From Lactobacillaceae bacterium L1_55_11 (GTDB taxonomy: Bacteria > Bacillota > Bacilli > Lactobacillales > Lactobacillaceae): a stretch of 64,000 bases of DNA. Under the pieces are notes generated by a model, which worked only from the letters and a program-made list of their open reading frames with translations, was not told the DNA's origin and did no database searches. The position numbers were made by a program, and so were the translations under genes. Below are positions 8,824 through 17,239 of this stretch, in pieces (positions within the stretch are counted from its first letter, which is position 1; the number at the start of each line of letters is the position of its first letter). The stretch covers positions 434,001 through 498,000 of the forward strand of contig JAQYTT010000001.1 of NCBI GenBank assembly GCA_029433155.1. The letters are read 5' to 3'.

Positions 8824-9672
8824 ATGACCAACATTAATTTTCACGGCATTGAGATGCCAAACATCGGCCTAGGAACCTGGCACATGGGTTCTGACCCACT
8901 GACCTACCGGGAAGAGCGGGACGTCATCCGCATGGCGGTGGATAATGGCGTCCAGGCCATCGACACGGCCGAGATGTATGGCCGTGGTGATGCAGAGCGC
9001 TTGGTGGGTGATGCCCTTAGCGAGTATGACCGCAGTAAGATTTTCTTGATTTCTAAATTTTATCCCCGCAACGCTGTTGAGCCGCAGCTTTCGGCTGCCC
9101 TGGAGGCCAGTCTCAAGCGCCTACAAACTGACTACTTGGATCTCTACCTTTACCACTGGCGCGGTGATGCCCCCTTGGAGCAAACTGTAGCTGACCTTCA
9201 GGCCCTCAAAAAGAGCGGCAAGATTCGCCACTGGGGTGTTTCGAACTTTGACATTGACGATATGACTGAACTCGTTGACGTACCCGGTGGTGACCAGGTC
9301 TTTGCCAACGAGGACCTGTACAATATCGGCGAGCGGGGGATTGAGTACAGTCTCCTACCATGGCAACGCAAGCGTGACATTCCCCTGATTGCCTATTCAC
9401 CGGTTGATGCCGGGGATAGCCGCCAGCACGAGCTACTATACAGCCCTGGTTTGATTCAGATTGCGGAACGCCATGATGCGACGCCGTACCAGATTCTGCT
9501 GGCCTGGGCCGTCCGTGACCAACAAACCCTGGCTATCCCACAAACCAGCAACCCAGAACACCTGATGGCTAATATCCACGCCGGTGATATTCATTTAACT
9601 AAGGTTGACCTGGATGTTTTGGACCAGTCCTTTCCCGGTCCCAGCAAGAAGGAACCCTTAGCCATCATTTAA
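8824..9672 (+). CDS. Aldo/keto reductase
   Basis: An NADPH-dependent carbonyl reductase of 282 residues. The AKR tetrad is readable: Asp in AIDTAEMYG, the following Tyr, Lys in LISKFYP, and His in LYLYHWRG. AYSPVDAG and AIPQTSNPEHL are the cofactor segments. It starts after GTAGGAG, 21 bases behind the dehydrogenase. The substrate is not predictable. Confidence 0.9.
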   Translation: MTNINFHGIEMPNIGLGTWHMGSDPLTYREERDVIRMAVDNGVQAIDTAEMYGRGDAERLVGDALSEYDRSKIFLISKFYPRNAVEPQLSAALEASLKRLQTDYLDLYLYHWRGDAPLEQTVADLQALKKSGKIRHWGVSNFDIDDMTELVDVPGGDQVFANEDLYNIGERGIEYSLLPWQRKRDIPLIAYSPVDAGDSRQHELLYSPGLIQIAERHDATPYQILLAWAVRDQQTLAIPQTSNPEHLMANIHAGDIHLTKVDLDVLDQSFPGPSKKEPLAII

Positions 9673-9688
9673 GTCAGAGGAGGAACTC

Positions 9689-10345
9689 ATGGACTTTAAA
9701 ACCACGATTCAAACCCGGCATGCGACCCGTTGGTTTACTGACCAACAAATCCCACCCGTCCTCTTGCAGGACCTGGTCAAGTTGGCCCAGGGGACTCCGT
9801 CGTGGGTAAACAGCCAGCCAGTGCGGGCCTACATTGCGACCGGGAAAAAACTAGCCGAAATCCGGGCCCAGCATACCAAGCTTAGCCAGGACCCCGACGC
9901 TAAGACAGACCCTAGCATTCCCTTGCGGCCCAGCAATGAATGGGACGAAGCGGCCCAGGCCAACATGCAAAATTGGATGGAAAACGATGCCAGCCAGGCC
10001 GGTGAAGACTGGCCTAAGTTGGCGGCCCAGGCCAGTGGCCAACTTTTCAATGCCCAGGCAATCGTTTATCTGACCCTGGCCAAGGACTATTCCAACTGGT
10101 CCTTGGTCGATCTTGGGGCCTTCTCCCAAAGCCTGATGCTGGCTGCCAGCGTTGAAGAGATTGACAGCTTGCCAGCCTATGAATTTACCAAGTTTAACCA
10201 GCCCTTACGGGAGGCGTTAAATATCCCAGCGGACCAGGAACTGATTTATGGGATTGGCCTGGGTTACGCGGATCAAACGGCCGCAATTAATAAGATTAAG
10301 GCCAGTCGGATGGATCCCACCGACGTGATTACCTTTCTCGATTAA
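9689..10345 (+). CDS. Nitroreductase family protein
   Basis: An FMN-dependent oxidoreductase of 218 residues. It begins with the FMN-phosphate-binding pattern RHATRWFTDQQIP, followed by LAQGTPSWVNSQPVRAYI. SLMLAASVEEIDSLPAYEF and IGLGYAD complete the family. It typically reduces quinones, nitro compounds or enones. It sits 16 bases after the aldo/keto reductase behind AGAGGAGG. Confidence 0.88.
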   Translation: MDFKTTIQTRHATRWFTDQQIPPVLLQDLVKLAQGTPSWVNSQPVRAYIATGKKLAEIRAQHTKLSQDPDAKTDPSIPLRPSNEWDEAAQANMQNWMENDASQAGEDWPKLAAQASGQLFNAQAIVYLTLAKDYSNWSLVDLGAFSQSLMLAASVEEIDSLPAYEFTKFNQPLREALNIPADQELIYGIGLGYADQTAAINKIKASRMDPTDVITFLD

Positions 10346-10369
10346 GCACAAGCAGTACAAGGAGGTAGT

Positions 10370-11020
10370 ATGAGTAAAGTAATGGTTATTGGTGCCCACG
10401 GCCACGTTGGCCGGATTCTAGTACCTAAATTGGCCGATGCCGGTCATGATGTGGTGGCCAGTTTTCGTGACGTTGAGCAGTTTTCAACGGTTGAGCACCT
10501 CGACCACGTAGAATGCCGCAAATTCAACGCCCTCGATGATGAAGAAACCATGGTTTCGAGCTTTAAAAACAGCGAAGCCGACGCCATTGTCTTCACCGCC
10601 GGTGCTGGTGGGGCTTCTGACAAGCTCACCGTCGGCATTGACTTGGATGGGGCCGTTAAGACCATGGATGCCGCTAAGAAAGCGGGCATCAAGCGCTACG
10701 TGATGGTCTCAGCCGCTGGTGCTGATGACCCCACGACCTGGGAAAACTCCGGTCTTTACGTTTACTATGTCATGAAGCACTATGCTGACCGGATTTTGCA
10801 GGGAACTGACCTGGACTACACAATTGTCCGGCCAACGATGCTGTCTAACGACGCTGAAACTAGCCACGTCAGCACCGACTTTAATTTAGGTGAGGGGGGT
10901 TACAGCATTCCCCGGGCCGATGTCGCTAACTTCGTGACGGCCGTCATCGACCAACCCAAGACCTTTGGCAAGATTTATCCCATCACTAGTGGGGGCGAAG
11001 CCATTAAGGATGTTCTTTAA
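10370..11020 (+). CDS. NAD(P)-binding atypical short-chain dehydrogenase (NmrA/SDR5-like)
   Basis: A 216-residue single-domain Rossmann protein. GAHGHVG near residue 8 is the nucleotide-binding loop; RYVMVSAAG and YTIVRPTMLS are typical of the NAD(P)H-binding SDR_a5 group. These proteins are often annotated as oxidoreductases or nucleotide sensors without known substrate. AAGGAGG precedes the ATG. It ends the redox gene set. The protein encoded at 19088-19726 has the same architecture. Confidence 0.85.
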   Translation: MSKVMVIGAHGHVGRILVPKLADAGHDVVASFRDVEQFSTVEHLDHVECRKFNALDDEETMVSSFKNSEADAIVFTAGAGGASDKLTVGIDLDGAVKTMDAAKKAGIKRYVMVSAAGADDPTTWENSGLYVYYVMKHYADRILQGTDLDYTIVRPTMLSNDAETSHVSTDFNLGEGGYSIPRADVANFVTAVIDQPKTFGKIYPITSGGEAIKDVL

Positions 11021-11026
11021 GATTAA

Positions 11027-11064
11027 AATAAAAGCTACCTTTAAGCGGGCAGCTTTTATTTTTT
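11027..11064 (+). terminator. Terminator of the redox gene set
   Basis: Ten-base perfect stem AATAAAAGCT/AGCTTTTATT around a G/C-rich loop, followed by TTTT. Confidence 0.85.
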
Positions 11065-11072
11065 GATTTATG

Positions 11073-11103
11073 TTGACCTATAGTGCACTATAGGGTGTTT
11101 AAT
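11073..11103 (+). promoter_or_regulatory. MerR-type promoter with palindromic operator
   Basis: TTGACC (11073-11078) and TTTAAT (11098-11103) are separated by 19 bases. The perfect 16-base palindrome CTATAGTGCACTATAG (11078-11093) lies in the spacer. Overlong spacers holding a dyad are the hallmark of promoters untwisted by MerR activators. The next gene encodes a MerR protein. Confidence 0.85.
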
Positions 11104-11131
11104 AGGAACATGGTCGAGGAGGTGAAACGGT

Positions 11132-11512
11132 ATGAATATTAAAGCCGTTGCCCAGCAAACGGGGCTCAGCATTGGCACCATTCGCTATTACGAAAAAATC
11201 GGGCTCTTGCCCGAAATTGCCCGGGATGCGAATGGCATCCGTAATTTTGACAATCACAATGTCCAGCAGTTAGATTTCATTAAGACCTTACGCAATTCTG
11301 GCATGCGGATTGCCGCCCTCAAGGAATACTTAAGTCTAGTTTACGCTGATGATGACGCGTCGATTCCACGGCGGCAGGCTATCCTGCAGGCTTCCCTGGC
11401 TGAAATCGAAGATCAGATGGCAAAACTACAAACTGGTCGTGACTGCCTGCGATATAAGTTGGCCAATTACGAGTCCTTCACCCGACCAGCTGAACAGAAA
11501 GTTTCCCAGTAG
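11132..11512 (+). CDS. MerR family transcriptional regulator
   Basis: A 126-residue one-component regulator. The winged helix-turn-helix (AVAQQTGLSIGTIRYYEKIGLLP) fills residues 4-35. A long coiled-coil helix (about 80-110) would form the dimer interface. It has no metal-binding cysteine pair and no effector domain, as in the AdhR/aldehyde-sensing branch. It probably autoregulates from the palindromic promoter just upstream and drives the zinc dehydrogenase 37 bases downstream (inference). The start follows a strong GAGGAGGTG. Confidence 0.9.
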   Translation: MNIKAVAQQTGLSIGTIRYYEKIGLLPEIARDANGIRNFDNHNVQQLDFIKTLRNSGMRIAALKEYLSLVYADDDASIPRRQAILQASLAEIEDQMAKLQTGRDCLRYKLANYESFTRPAEQKVSQ

Positions 11513-11549
11513 TCCTAACTACTGTTACTCGGAAAGGAAAAAATTCTCC

Positions 11550-12596
11550 ATGAAAGAAGCAATTTTTGTTAAACCCGGCCTCGTTGAGGCCCAAGAAGTC
11601 GCCAAGCCTAAGATTCAAAAAGACGATGACGTGATTATCCACGTCGTCAAGGCCTGCGTCTGTGGCTCGGATCTCTGGGCCTACCGTGGCTTGGATGATA
11701 AGCCTGAAAACAGTGACAACGGTGGCCACGAAGCCATCGGAATCGTTGAAGAAACCGGTTCAGCCATTACGACAGTCAAGAAGGGGGACTTTGTGATTGC
11801 CCCCTTTACCCACGGGTGTGGTCACTGTGCCGCCTGCCTGGCCGGCTTTGATGGTAGTTGCCAGTCCCACGACGACAACATTAGTTCTGCCAACCAGGCT
11901 GAATATATCCGCTTCCAACACGGCGACTGGGCCCTGGTCAAGGTCCCTGGCCAGCCTAGTGACTACACGCCAGCCATGATTAATTCCTTCCTGACCCTGG
12001 CCGATGTCATGCCCACTGGTTATCACGCCGCTCGAACGGCCAATGTTCAAGTTGGGGACACGGCCGTGGTTATCGGTGATGGGGCCGTTGGTCTCTGTGG
12101 CGTTATTGCCGCTAAGTTGCGCGGTGCTAAGCAGATTATCATCATGAGCCGGCACGAAGATCGGCAAAAGCTAGCCCTGGAGTTCGGTGCCACTGACGTG
12201 GTGGCTGAACGTGGTGAAGCCGGTGAAAAGGCCATTATGGAACTGACTCATGGTAGTGGGGCCGATGCTGTTTTGGAGTGTGTTGGTTCTGAACAATCTA
12301 ATCAGACAGCTGTCAACGTAGCTCGTCCCGGCGCCCACATTGGTCGGGTTGGCCTGCCTCACGGACAGGGTGCTGATGCGGCCCAGGTCTTTTTCAACAA
12401 CGTTTCCATCTCTGGTGGGATTGCTTCCGTGACGACCTATGACAAGGGCGTTTTGCTCCAGGCCGTCTTAAACGGTGACATCAACCCTGGTAAGGTCTTC
12501 ACCCACGAATACAACCTGGACAACATTAACCAGGCCTATCAAGACATGACCGACCGCAAGACCATCAAGGCCGCGGTCGATGTCGCGCCAGCCTAA
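11550..12596 (+). CDS. Zinc-dependent alcohol dehydrogenase, copy 1
   Basis: A medium-chain dehydrogenase of 348 residues. The catalytic zinc ligands are in CVCGSD and the following GHEAIG. The structural zinc cysteines are in GCGHCAACLAGFDGSC. The NAD(P) site is in GDGAVGLCG. An in-frame ORF extends far upstream through merR; ATG 11550 is chosen because a GGAAAGG site precedes it and it gives the normal MKEAIFVKPG start. The substrate is unknown; with a MerR regulator, aldehyde detoxification is plausible. The next gene is a close paralogue. Confidence 0.92.
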   Translation: MKEAIFVKPGLVEAQEVAKPKIQKDDDVIIHVVKACVCGSDLWAYRGLDDKPENSDNGGHEAIGIVEETGSAITTVKKGDFVIAPFTHGCGHCAACLAGFDGSCQSHDDNISSANQAEYIRFQHGDWALVKVPGQPSDYTPAMINSFLTLADVMPTGYHAARTANVQVGDTAVVIGDGAVGLCGVIAAKLRGAKQIIIMSRHEDRQKLALEFGATDVVAERGEAGEKAIMELTHGSGADAVLECVGSEQSNQTAVNVARPGAHIGRVGLPHGQGADAAQVFFNNVSISGGIASVTTYDKGVLLQAVLNGDINPGKVFTHEYNLDNINQAYQDMTDRKTIKAAVDVAPA

Positions 12597-12602
12597 GTTC
12601 TG

Positions 12603-12625
12603 AAAACGCCAGTTGGCGTTTTTTT
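12603..12625 (+). terminator. Terminator between the two alcohol dehydrogenases
   Basis: AAAACGCCA/TGGCGTTTT perfect stem with a two-base loop and a T run. Confidence 0.85.
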
Positions 12626-12721
12626 ACTGCAAGAATCCAGGTTAACTTCCCTTACACGATTTACGGATTTTCGAGGCCAGAGGTGTTTAATGGGGCCATT
12701 AAGCTAGCTAAGAAGTGTCCT

Positions 12722-13774
12722 ATGAAAGAAACCATCTTCGTGAAGCCCGGCCTAGTGGCCGTCCAAGACAGTGAAAAGCCAAAGATTAAGGCCGCTGATG
12801 ATGCCATCATCCATGTCTTAAAAACCTGTGTCTGTGGCTCTGATTTGTGGACCTACCGCGGTTTGGATGAAAAGGCGGAAAACAGTCAAAACCATGGTCA
12901 CGAAGCCATTGGCATCGTGGAAGAAACTGGATCAGCCGTGGCGACCGTTAAGCCGGGTGACTTTGTGATTGCGCCCTTTACGCATGGCTGTGGTCACTGT
13001 GCGGCCTGTTTGGCCGGTTATGAAGGTAGCTGTCTCTCCCATACGGACAACTTCAGCCGCGGTGTTCAAGCTGAATATATTCGCTACCAGCACGCTAATT
13101 GGGCCCTGGTTAAGATTCCAGGCCAGCCTAGTGACTACACGCCAGCCATGATTAACTCCTTCCTGGCCCTGTCTGATGTGATGCCAACTGGTTACCACGC
13201 CGCCCGCACTGGCAATGTCCAGGTAGGGGATACGGCCGTTGTGATTGGTGACGGTGCTGTTGGCCTCTGCGGCGTGATTTCAGCTAAGTTGCGTGGCGCT
13301 AAGCAAATCATTATCATGAGCCGGCACGAAGACCGGCAGAAGCTGGCCCTTGAATTTGGCGCAACGGATGTGGTGGCTGAGCGTGGTGAAGCTGGTGAAA
13401 AAGCAGTTTTGGACCTGACTCACGGTAGTGGGGCCGATGCCGTTTTGGAGTGTGTCGGTTCGGAACAATCCAACCAGACTGCCGTGGCGATTGCCCGTCC
13501 CGGGGCCCACGTTGGCCGGGTTGGTTTACCCCATGGTCAGGGCGCTGATCCAGCTCAGATTTTCTACAAGAACGTGGCGATTGCCGGTGGCATTGCTTCG
13601 CCAACTACTTATGACAAGGACATTCTGCTTCATGCCGTCTTAAACGGTGACATTAATCCCGGTAAGGTCTTTACCAAGGAATATCCACTAGCAGACATTA
13701 ATACGGCCTACCAGGACATGGCTGACCGCAAGACCATCAAGGCGGCCATTGACACGGAACCGGCCGCTGGTTAG
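12722..13774 (+). CDS. Zinc-dependent alcohol dehydrogenase, copy 2
   Basis: A 350-residue paralogue of the preceding gene, over 80 percent identical by eye, with an identical cofactor-domain stretch of roughly 50 residues. All catalytic and structural zinc ligands are kept. ATG 12722 is homologous to the start of copy 1; an ATG at 12683 would add residues that copy 1 lacks. The ribosome site is weak (AAGAAG). A terminator separates the copies, so copy 2 probably has its own promoter, but I see no clear one and no copy of the MerR palindrome. Confidence 0.9.
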   Translation: MKETIFVKPGLVAVQDSEKPKIKAADDAIIHVLKTCVCGSDLWTYRGLDEKAENSQNHGHEAIGIVEETGSAVATVKPGDFVIAPFTHGCGHCAACLAGYEGSCLSHTDNFSRGVQAEYIRYQHANWALVKIPGQPSDYTPAMINSFLALSDVMPTGYHAARTGNVQVGDTAVVIGDGAVGLCGVISAKLRGAKQIIIMSRHEDRQKLALEFGATDVVAERGEAGEKAVLDLTHGSGADAVLECVGSEQSNQTAVAIARPGAHVGRVGLPHGQGADPAQIFYKNVAIAGGIASPTTYDKDILLHAVLNGDINPGKVFTKEYPLADINTAYQDMADRKTIKAAIDTEPAAG

Positions 13775-13775
13775 C

Positions 13776-13806
13776 AAAAAAGACGTCCTCATCAGGACGT
13801 CTTTTT
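13776..13806. terminator. Bidirectional terminator, adh copy 2 / HAD phosphatase
   Basis: AAAAAGACGTCCT/AGGACGTCTTTTT perfect stem with a CATC loop, flanked by A and T runs, between convergent genes. Confidence 0.92.
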
Positions 13807-14495
13807 CATTTCAAAATTGGGTATAAATCGGCTAACTTTTCAACTTCATAAGTTGGCTGAATTTCGGCCGGGGCTTTGAGACCGCGGCGATTAATCCAGG
13901 CCGTATCTAGCTGGTAATTCTGGCCACCCAGAATATCAGAGTAGAGGCCATCACCAATCATCAGGGTGTTATCAGAGCGCATGTCTGGATTGTTACGGAA
14001 GATGGGGTCGTAAAAGCCGGTATCAGGTTTGGAATAGCCAACATCTTCGGAAGTGTAAATCTGGGTAAAGTACTGACCTAGGCCAGTTTCACGCAGGCGC
14101 AGCCGCTGGGCATCAGCCTGGCCGTTGGTCCCGGCAATCAGGGTGTACTTGCGACTGAGTTCCTGCAGCAATTCCTTGGCCTGGTCCACCACCAGGAAGT
14201 TATGATTACGGAGATAGGCGTAATCCTTTTCCATCTGGTCAGCATCACCAGTGCGACCTAGGGCTGCTAAGGTCTTAGGAAAGCGGGTTTCAAAGATTTG
14301 CTGGCGGGGGATTTCGTCTTTTTCGTACTGGTGCCAGAGCTCGTGGTTAATCTTTTGGTAGGTGGCCACGGCTTCATCTAAAGCGGTACCAGACAGGCCC
14401 CAGGCATCGGAGAAAATCTTCTCAATCCCGGCCACTTCACCACCGGTGAAATCTAAGACCGTATCATCCAAATCAAAAATTAAGTACTTGTACAT
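13806..14495 (-). CDS. HAD-superfamily pyrimidine 5'-nucleotidase (YjjG/YfnB type)
   Basis: A 229-residue HAD hydrolase. Motif I is DLDDTVLDF at residue 8, motif II is in GTNGQ, and the C-terminal acidic motif is MIGDGLYSDI. The cap-domain pattern YQKINHELWHQYEKDEI...RF is typical of YjjG-like nucleotidases that remove non-canonical pyrimidine nucleotides. It is convergent with the dehydrogenases and divergent from the YeiH-like gene. Confidence 0.85.
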   Translation of the reverse strand: MYKYLIFDLDDTVLDFTGGEVAGIEKIFSDAWGLSGTALDEAVATYQKINHELWHQYEKDEIPRQQIFETRFPKTLAALGRTGDADQMEKDYAYLRNHNFLVVDQAKELLQELSRKYTLIAGTNGQADAQRLRLRETGLGQYFTQIYTSEDVGYSKPDTGFYDPIFRNNPDMRSDNTLMIGDGLYSDILGGQNYQLDTAWINRRGLKAPAEIQPTYEVEKLADLYPILK

Positions 14496-14623
14496 GGCGT
14501 TTAAACTCCCTTAACTCTCTTATCAAGTATTTCCATGATAACATTTCCAAGACTTTTGGGCTGAAACCCTTGCGTTTCAAGCAAACTTTAACTACCTTTA
14601 ATAGCAATGGGGGAGGACTCATT

Positions 14624-15628
14624 ATGAAAATTACAAAAAAACATTGGCTGGGGATTATTGTTGTCCTAGTCATTTCTTTACTGGCGCAGTTCTTGGCCAT
14701 CTACCTGCCACAGTTAGGGGCGGAAAGTATCGCCATGATTGTGGGGATTGTCCTGGGGAACACGCTCTTTACGGCTGACCGCTACGGGGCCGGCGTCAAG
14801 TGGTCTGAAAAGTATCCGATTGAAATGGGGATTGCCCTCTTAGGGGCGACTTTGACGCTAAAGACCCTGGCGGGTCTGGGTCTAAATGGGATTGCCTACA
14901 TCATCGTTAACATGGCGGCCGTAATCGGGATTGTCTATGTCCTGGGACGCTATGTCTTTAAGGTTGACCTGCACAGTACGATGTTAATGGGGGCTGGAAA
15001 TGCGGTCTGTGGTTCTAGTGCCATTGCAGCCGTCGCACCAGTAATTGGTGCCAAGGATGACGACCGGCGGACGGCCGTTGCCACGGTTTCCTTGACCGGT
15101 ATGATCTTACTGCTGACGCTGCCCGGTCTTTCCCACCTGATTTTTGGTCATAATGACTTCCTCACCGGGGCCCTGGTCGGTGGTACCGTCCAATCCGTTG
15201 GTCAGGTGGTCGGAACGGCGGCCTTGATTAACGGCAACGTCGTGACCTATGCCACCCTTTTTAAGCTGCTGCGGGTCATCATGCTGGTCTTTGTGGTGCT
15301 CTTATTTGGTTATATCAGCCATCGGCAAACTGCCAGCGAAGAACGGGCCGAAGTAAAAAAGGCCAAGGTTACGATTCTGCCTTGGTACATCATTGTCTTT
15401 GCCATCTTAATCGTGGTCAATTCAGTGATTACTCTGCCGAATCTAATCCACCAAACCAGCCACACCCTGAGCTCCTTCTTTGGCGTGGTGAACCTGGCCG
15501 CTATTGGCTTGAACCTGAAGTGGACCACCATCAAGAAGAGTGGGGTTAAGTTCCTCAGCTACGGCTTCCTGGTTGGTCTGGTCCAGGTAATCCTGGCCAT
15601 TATCTTAATCCATATTTTCTTGGGCTGA
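14624..15628 (+). CDS. YeiH family putative sulfate exporter
   Basis: A polytopic membrane protein of 334 residues with about ten hydrophobic helices. The family signature GAGNAVCGSSAIAAVAPVIGAK lies near residue 125. Members are annotated as putative sulfate exporters, mostly without direct proof. ATG 14624 follows GGGGGAGGA. It stands just before cysE-cysK, which fits a role in handling sulfur anions. Confidence 0.88.
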   Translation: MKITKKHWLGIIVVLVISLLAQFLAIYLPQLGAESIAMIVGIVLGNTLFTADRYGAGVKWSEKYPIEMGIALLGATLTLKTLAGLGLNGIAYIIVNMAAVIGIVYVLGRYVFKVDLHSTMLMGAGNAVCGSSAIAAVAPVIGAKDDDRRTAVATVSLTGMILLLTLPGLSHLIFGHNDFLTGALVGGTVQSVGQVVGTAALINGNVVTYATLFKLLRVIMLVFVVLLFGYISHRQTASEERAEVKKAKVTILPWYIIVFAILIVVNSVITLPNLIHQTSHTLSSFFGVVNLAAIGLNLKWTTIKKSGVKFLSYGFLVGLVQVILAIILIHIFLG

Positions 15629-15658
15629 ACTTAAACCTGGCTGCTTAGGTCACAGTAA

Positions 15659-15688
15659 TTGACAAAGTCTCGCCAATACCGATAAGAT
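15659..15688 (+). promoter_or_regulatory. Candidate cysE-cysK promoter
   Basis: TTGACA (15659-15664), 18 bases, TAAGAT (15683-15688). The expected transcription start is only about 3 bases before the cysE ATG at 15698, and there is no good ribosome site. Confidence 0.5.
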
Positions 15689-15697
15689 AGGTCAACT

Positions 15698-16243
15698 ATG
15701 AAATTCGAAATGGTCGACAATTTCATCAGCCGTGATCCGGCCTTAAACCACCGTTACCAGGTGATTCTATTTCACCCTGGTTACCGGGCGGTCAAGAGCC
15801 ACCGGCGGGCCCACTACCTTTGGCAGCACGGGCACCGCTTTTTAGCGCTGTGGTTAGCCAACCGCAGTCGCCACAGGACTGGGATCGAGATCCATCCCGG
15901 TGCCCAAATCGGTCGCAATCTGATGATTGACCACGGTCAAGGCGTCGTGATTGGCCAATACGCGATTATTGGCAATGATGTGACCATTTACCAGGGCGTG
16001 ACCCTGGGTTCCCGCGGAGGGCAGGGGACTAACCGCCATCCGATTGTGGGGGACCGATGTCTGATTGGGGCTGGGGCAAAGATTCTCGGCGCCATCCGGC
16101 TCGGTCAGGATAGCAAGGTCGGCGCGAATGCCGTCGTCTTGTCCCACGTACCTGCTGGAAAAACTGTCGTCGGTGTGCCAGCCCGGCTAGCATCAAAGGA
16201 TGCGCAAACACCACTGAGTAACGAACGGATGTATATTATTTAG
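15698..16243 (+). CDS. cysE: Serine O-acetyltransferase
   Basis: Makes O-acetylserine from serine and acetyl-CoA for cysteine synthesis. The 181-residue protein starts with a short helical part (NFISRDPALNHRYQ), followed by a left-handed beta-helix of hexapeptide repeats (IEIHPGAQIGRNLMIDHGQGVVIG). The catalytic His/Asp pair lies in MIDHGQG. It is the short Gram-positive form. It lies 12 bases before cysK, so they are almost certainly one operon. Only a weak ribosome site (ATAGG) is seen. Confidence 0.92.
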   Translation: MKFEMVDNFISRDPALNHRYQVILFHPGYRAVKSHRRAHYLWQHGHRFLALWLANRSRHRTGIEIHPGAQIGRNLMIDHGQGVVIGQYAIIGNDVTIYQGVTLGSRGGQGTNRHPIVGDRCLIGAGAKILGAIRLGQDSKVGANAVVLSHVPAGKTVVGVPARLASKDAQTPLSNERMYII

Positions 16244-16255
16244 GAGCTCATTCAG

Positions 16256-17164
16256 ATGACAGCAAACATTTTAGATTTAATCGGTCACACCCCAGTTGTG
16301 CCTCTTTCCCAGGACTTAGTCGGTGACCAGGCCGCCACGGTTTACGTGAAACTTGAGTACTTCAACCCCTTTGGTTCAGTCAAGGACCGGGTGGCCTATC
16401 AGTTGGTTAAAATTGCTGAAGAAAGTGGCCAGTTAAAGCCTGGTCAAACCCTAATTGAGGCCACCTCCGGTAACACGGGCATTGCCCTAGCAGCCGTTGG
16501 CGCCGCCAAGGGCTATCCGGTGACGATTGTCATGCCTGATTCCATGTCAGCCGAACGTAAGCAACTGGTGAAGGCCTACGGGGCAACCTTGATTGAGACA
16601 CCCGCTGCTGATGGCATGAAGGGGGCTTTGGCCGTGGTTAAGGACCTGGTTGAAAAGAAGGGGTATTTAGAGGCTGGTCAGTTCTATAACCAGGCTAACC
16701 CCCAAGCCCACTACGAGGGGACTGGTCCAGAAATTAAGGATTTCTTCCACGGTGTGCCCGACGCCTTTGTGGCCGGAATTGGGACTGGCGGTACCATTAC
16801 TGGTGCCGGCAAGTACCTCCGCGAGCAGGGCGACTTGAAGATTGTGGCCGTTGAGCCAGCTGGATCTCCAATCTTAGAGGGTGGTCAACCGGGACCCCAT
16901 AAGATTCAGGGAATCGGCGCCGGCTTTGTGCCGGAAGTCTTAGACACTAAGATTTATGACCAGGTCATCGGTATCAGCAATGAAGATGCCGCTGATACTG
17001 CCCGAATCCTGGCCAGCAAGCAGGCCCTGCTCCTGGGTTATTCTTCCGGTGCAGCGGTTGCGGCGGCCATCCAGGTTGCTAAAGACCTCGGACCAGGTAA
17101 AAAGGTCCTGGCCATTACCGCTGATAACGGGGAACGCTATCTGTCGACGAACTTATACCAGTAA
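16256..17164 (+). CDS. cysK: Cysteine synthase (O-acetylserine sulfhydrylase)
   Basis: A PLP enzyme of 302 residues that makes cysteine from O-acetylserine and sulfide. The PLP lysine is in FNPFGSVKDR near residue 43. The substrate loop is TSGNTG, and the phosphate loop is in GIGTGGTITGAG. GAGFVP and GYSSGAA complete the family. It is directly downstream of cysE; the two products form the cysteine synthase complex in other bacteria. Confidence 0.94.
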   Translation: MTANILDLIGHTPVVPLSQDLVGDQAATVYVKLEYFNPFGSVKDRVAYQLVKIAEESGQLKPGQTLIEATSGNTGIALAAVGAAKGYPVTIVMPDSMSAERKQLVKAYGATLIETPAADGMKGALAVVKDLVEKKGYLEAGQFYNQANPQAHYEGTGPEIKDFFHGVPDAFVAGIGTGGTITGAGKYLREQGDLKIVAVEPAGSPILEGGQPGPHKIQGIGAGFVPEVLDTKIYDQVIGISNEDAADTARILASKQALLLGYSSGAAVAAAIQVAKDLGPGKKVLAITADNGERYLSTNLYQ

Positions 17165-17239
17165 TGAATTGGGCATCATTGAAAGATGGTGCTTTTTATT
17201 AAGCCAGGAGCTACCAAGGGGAGGGGGAGCATCTCATCT

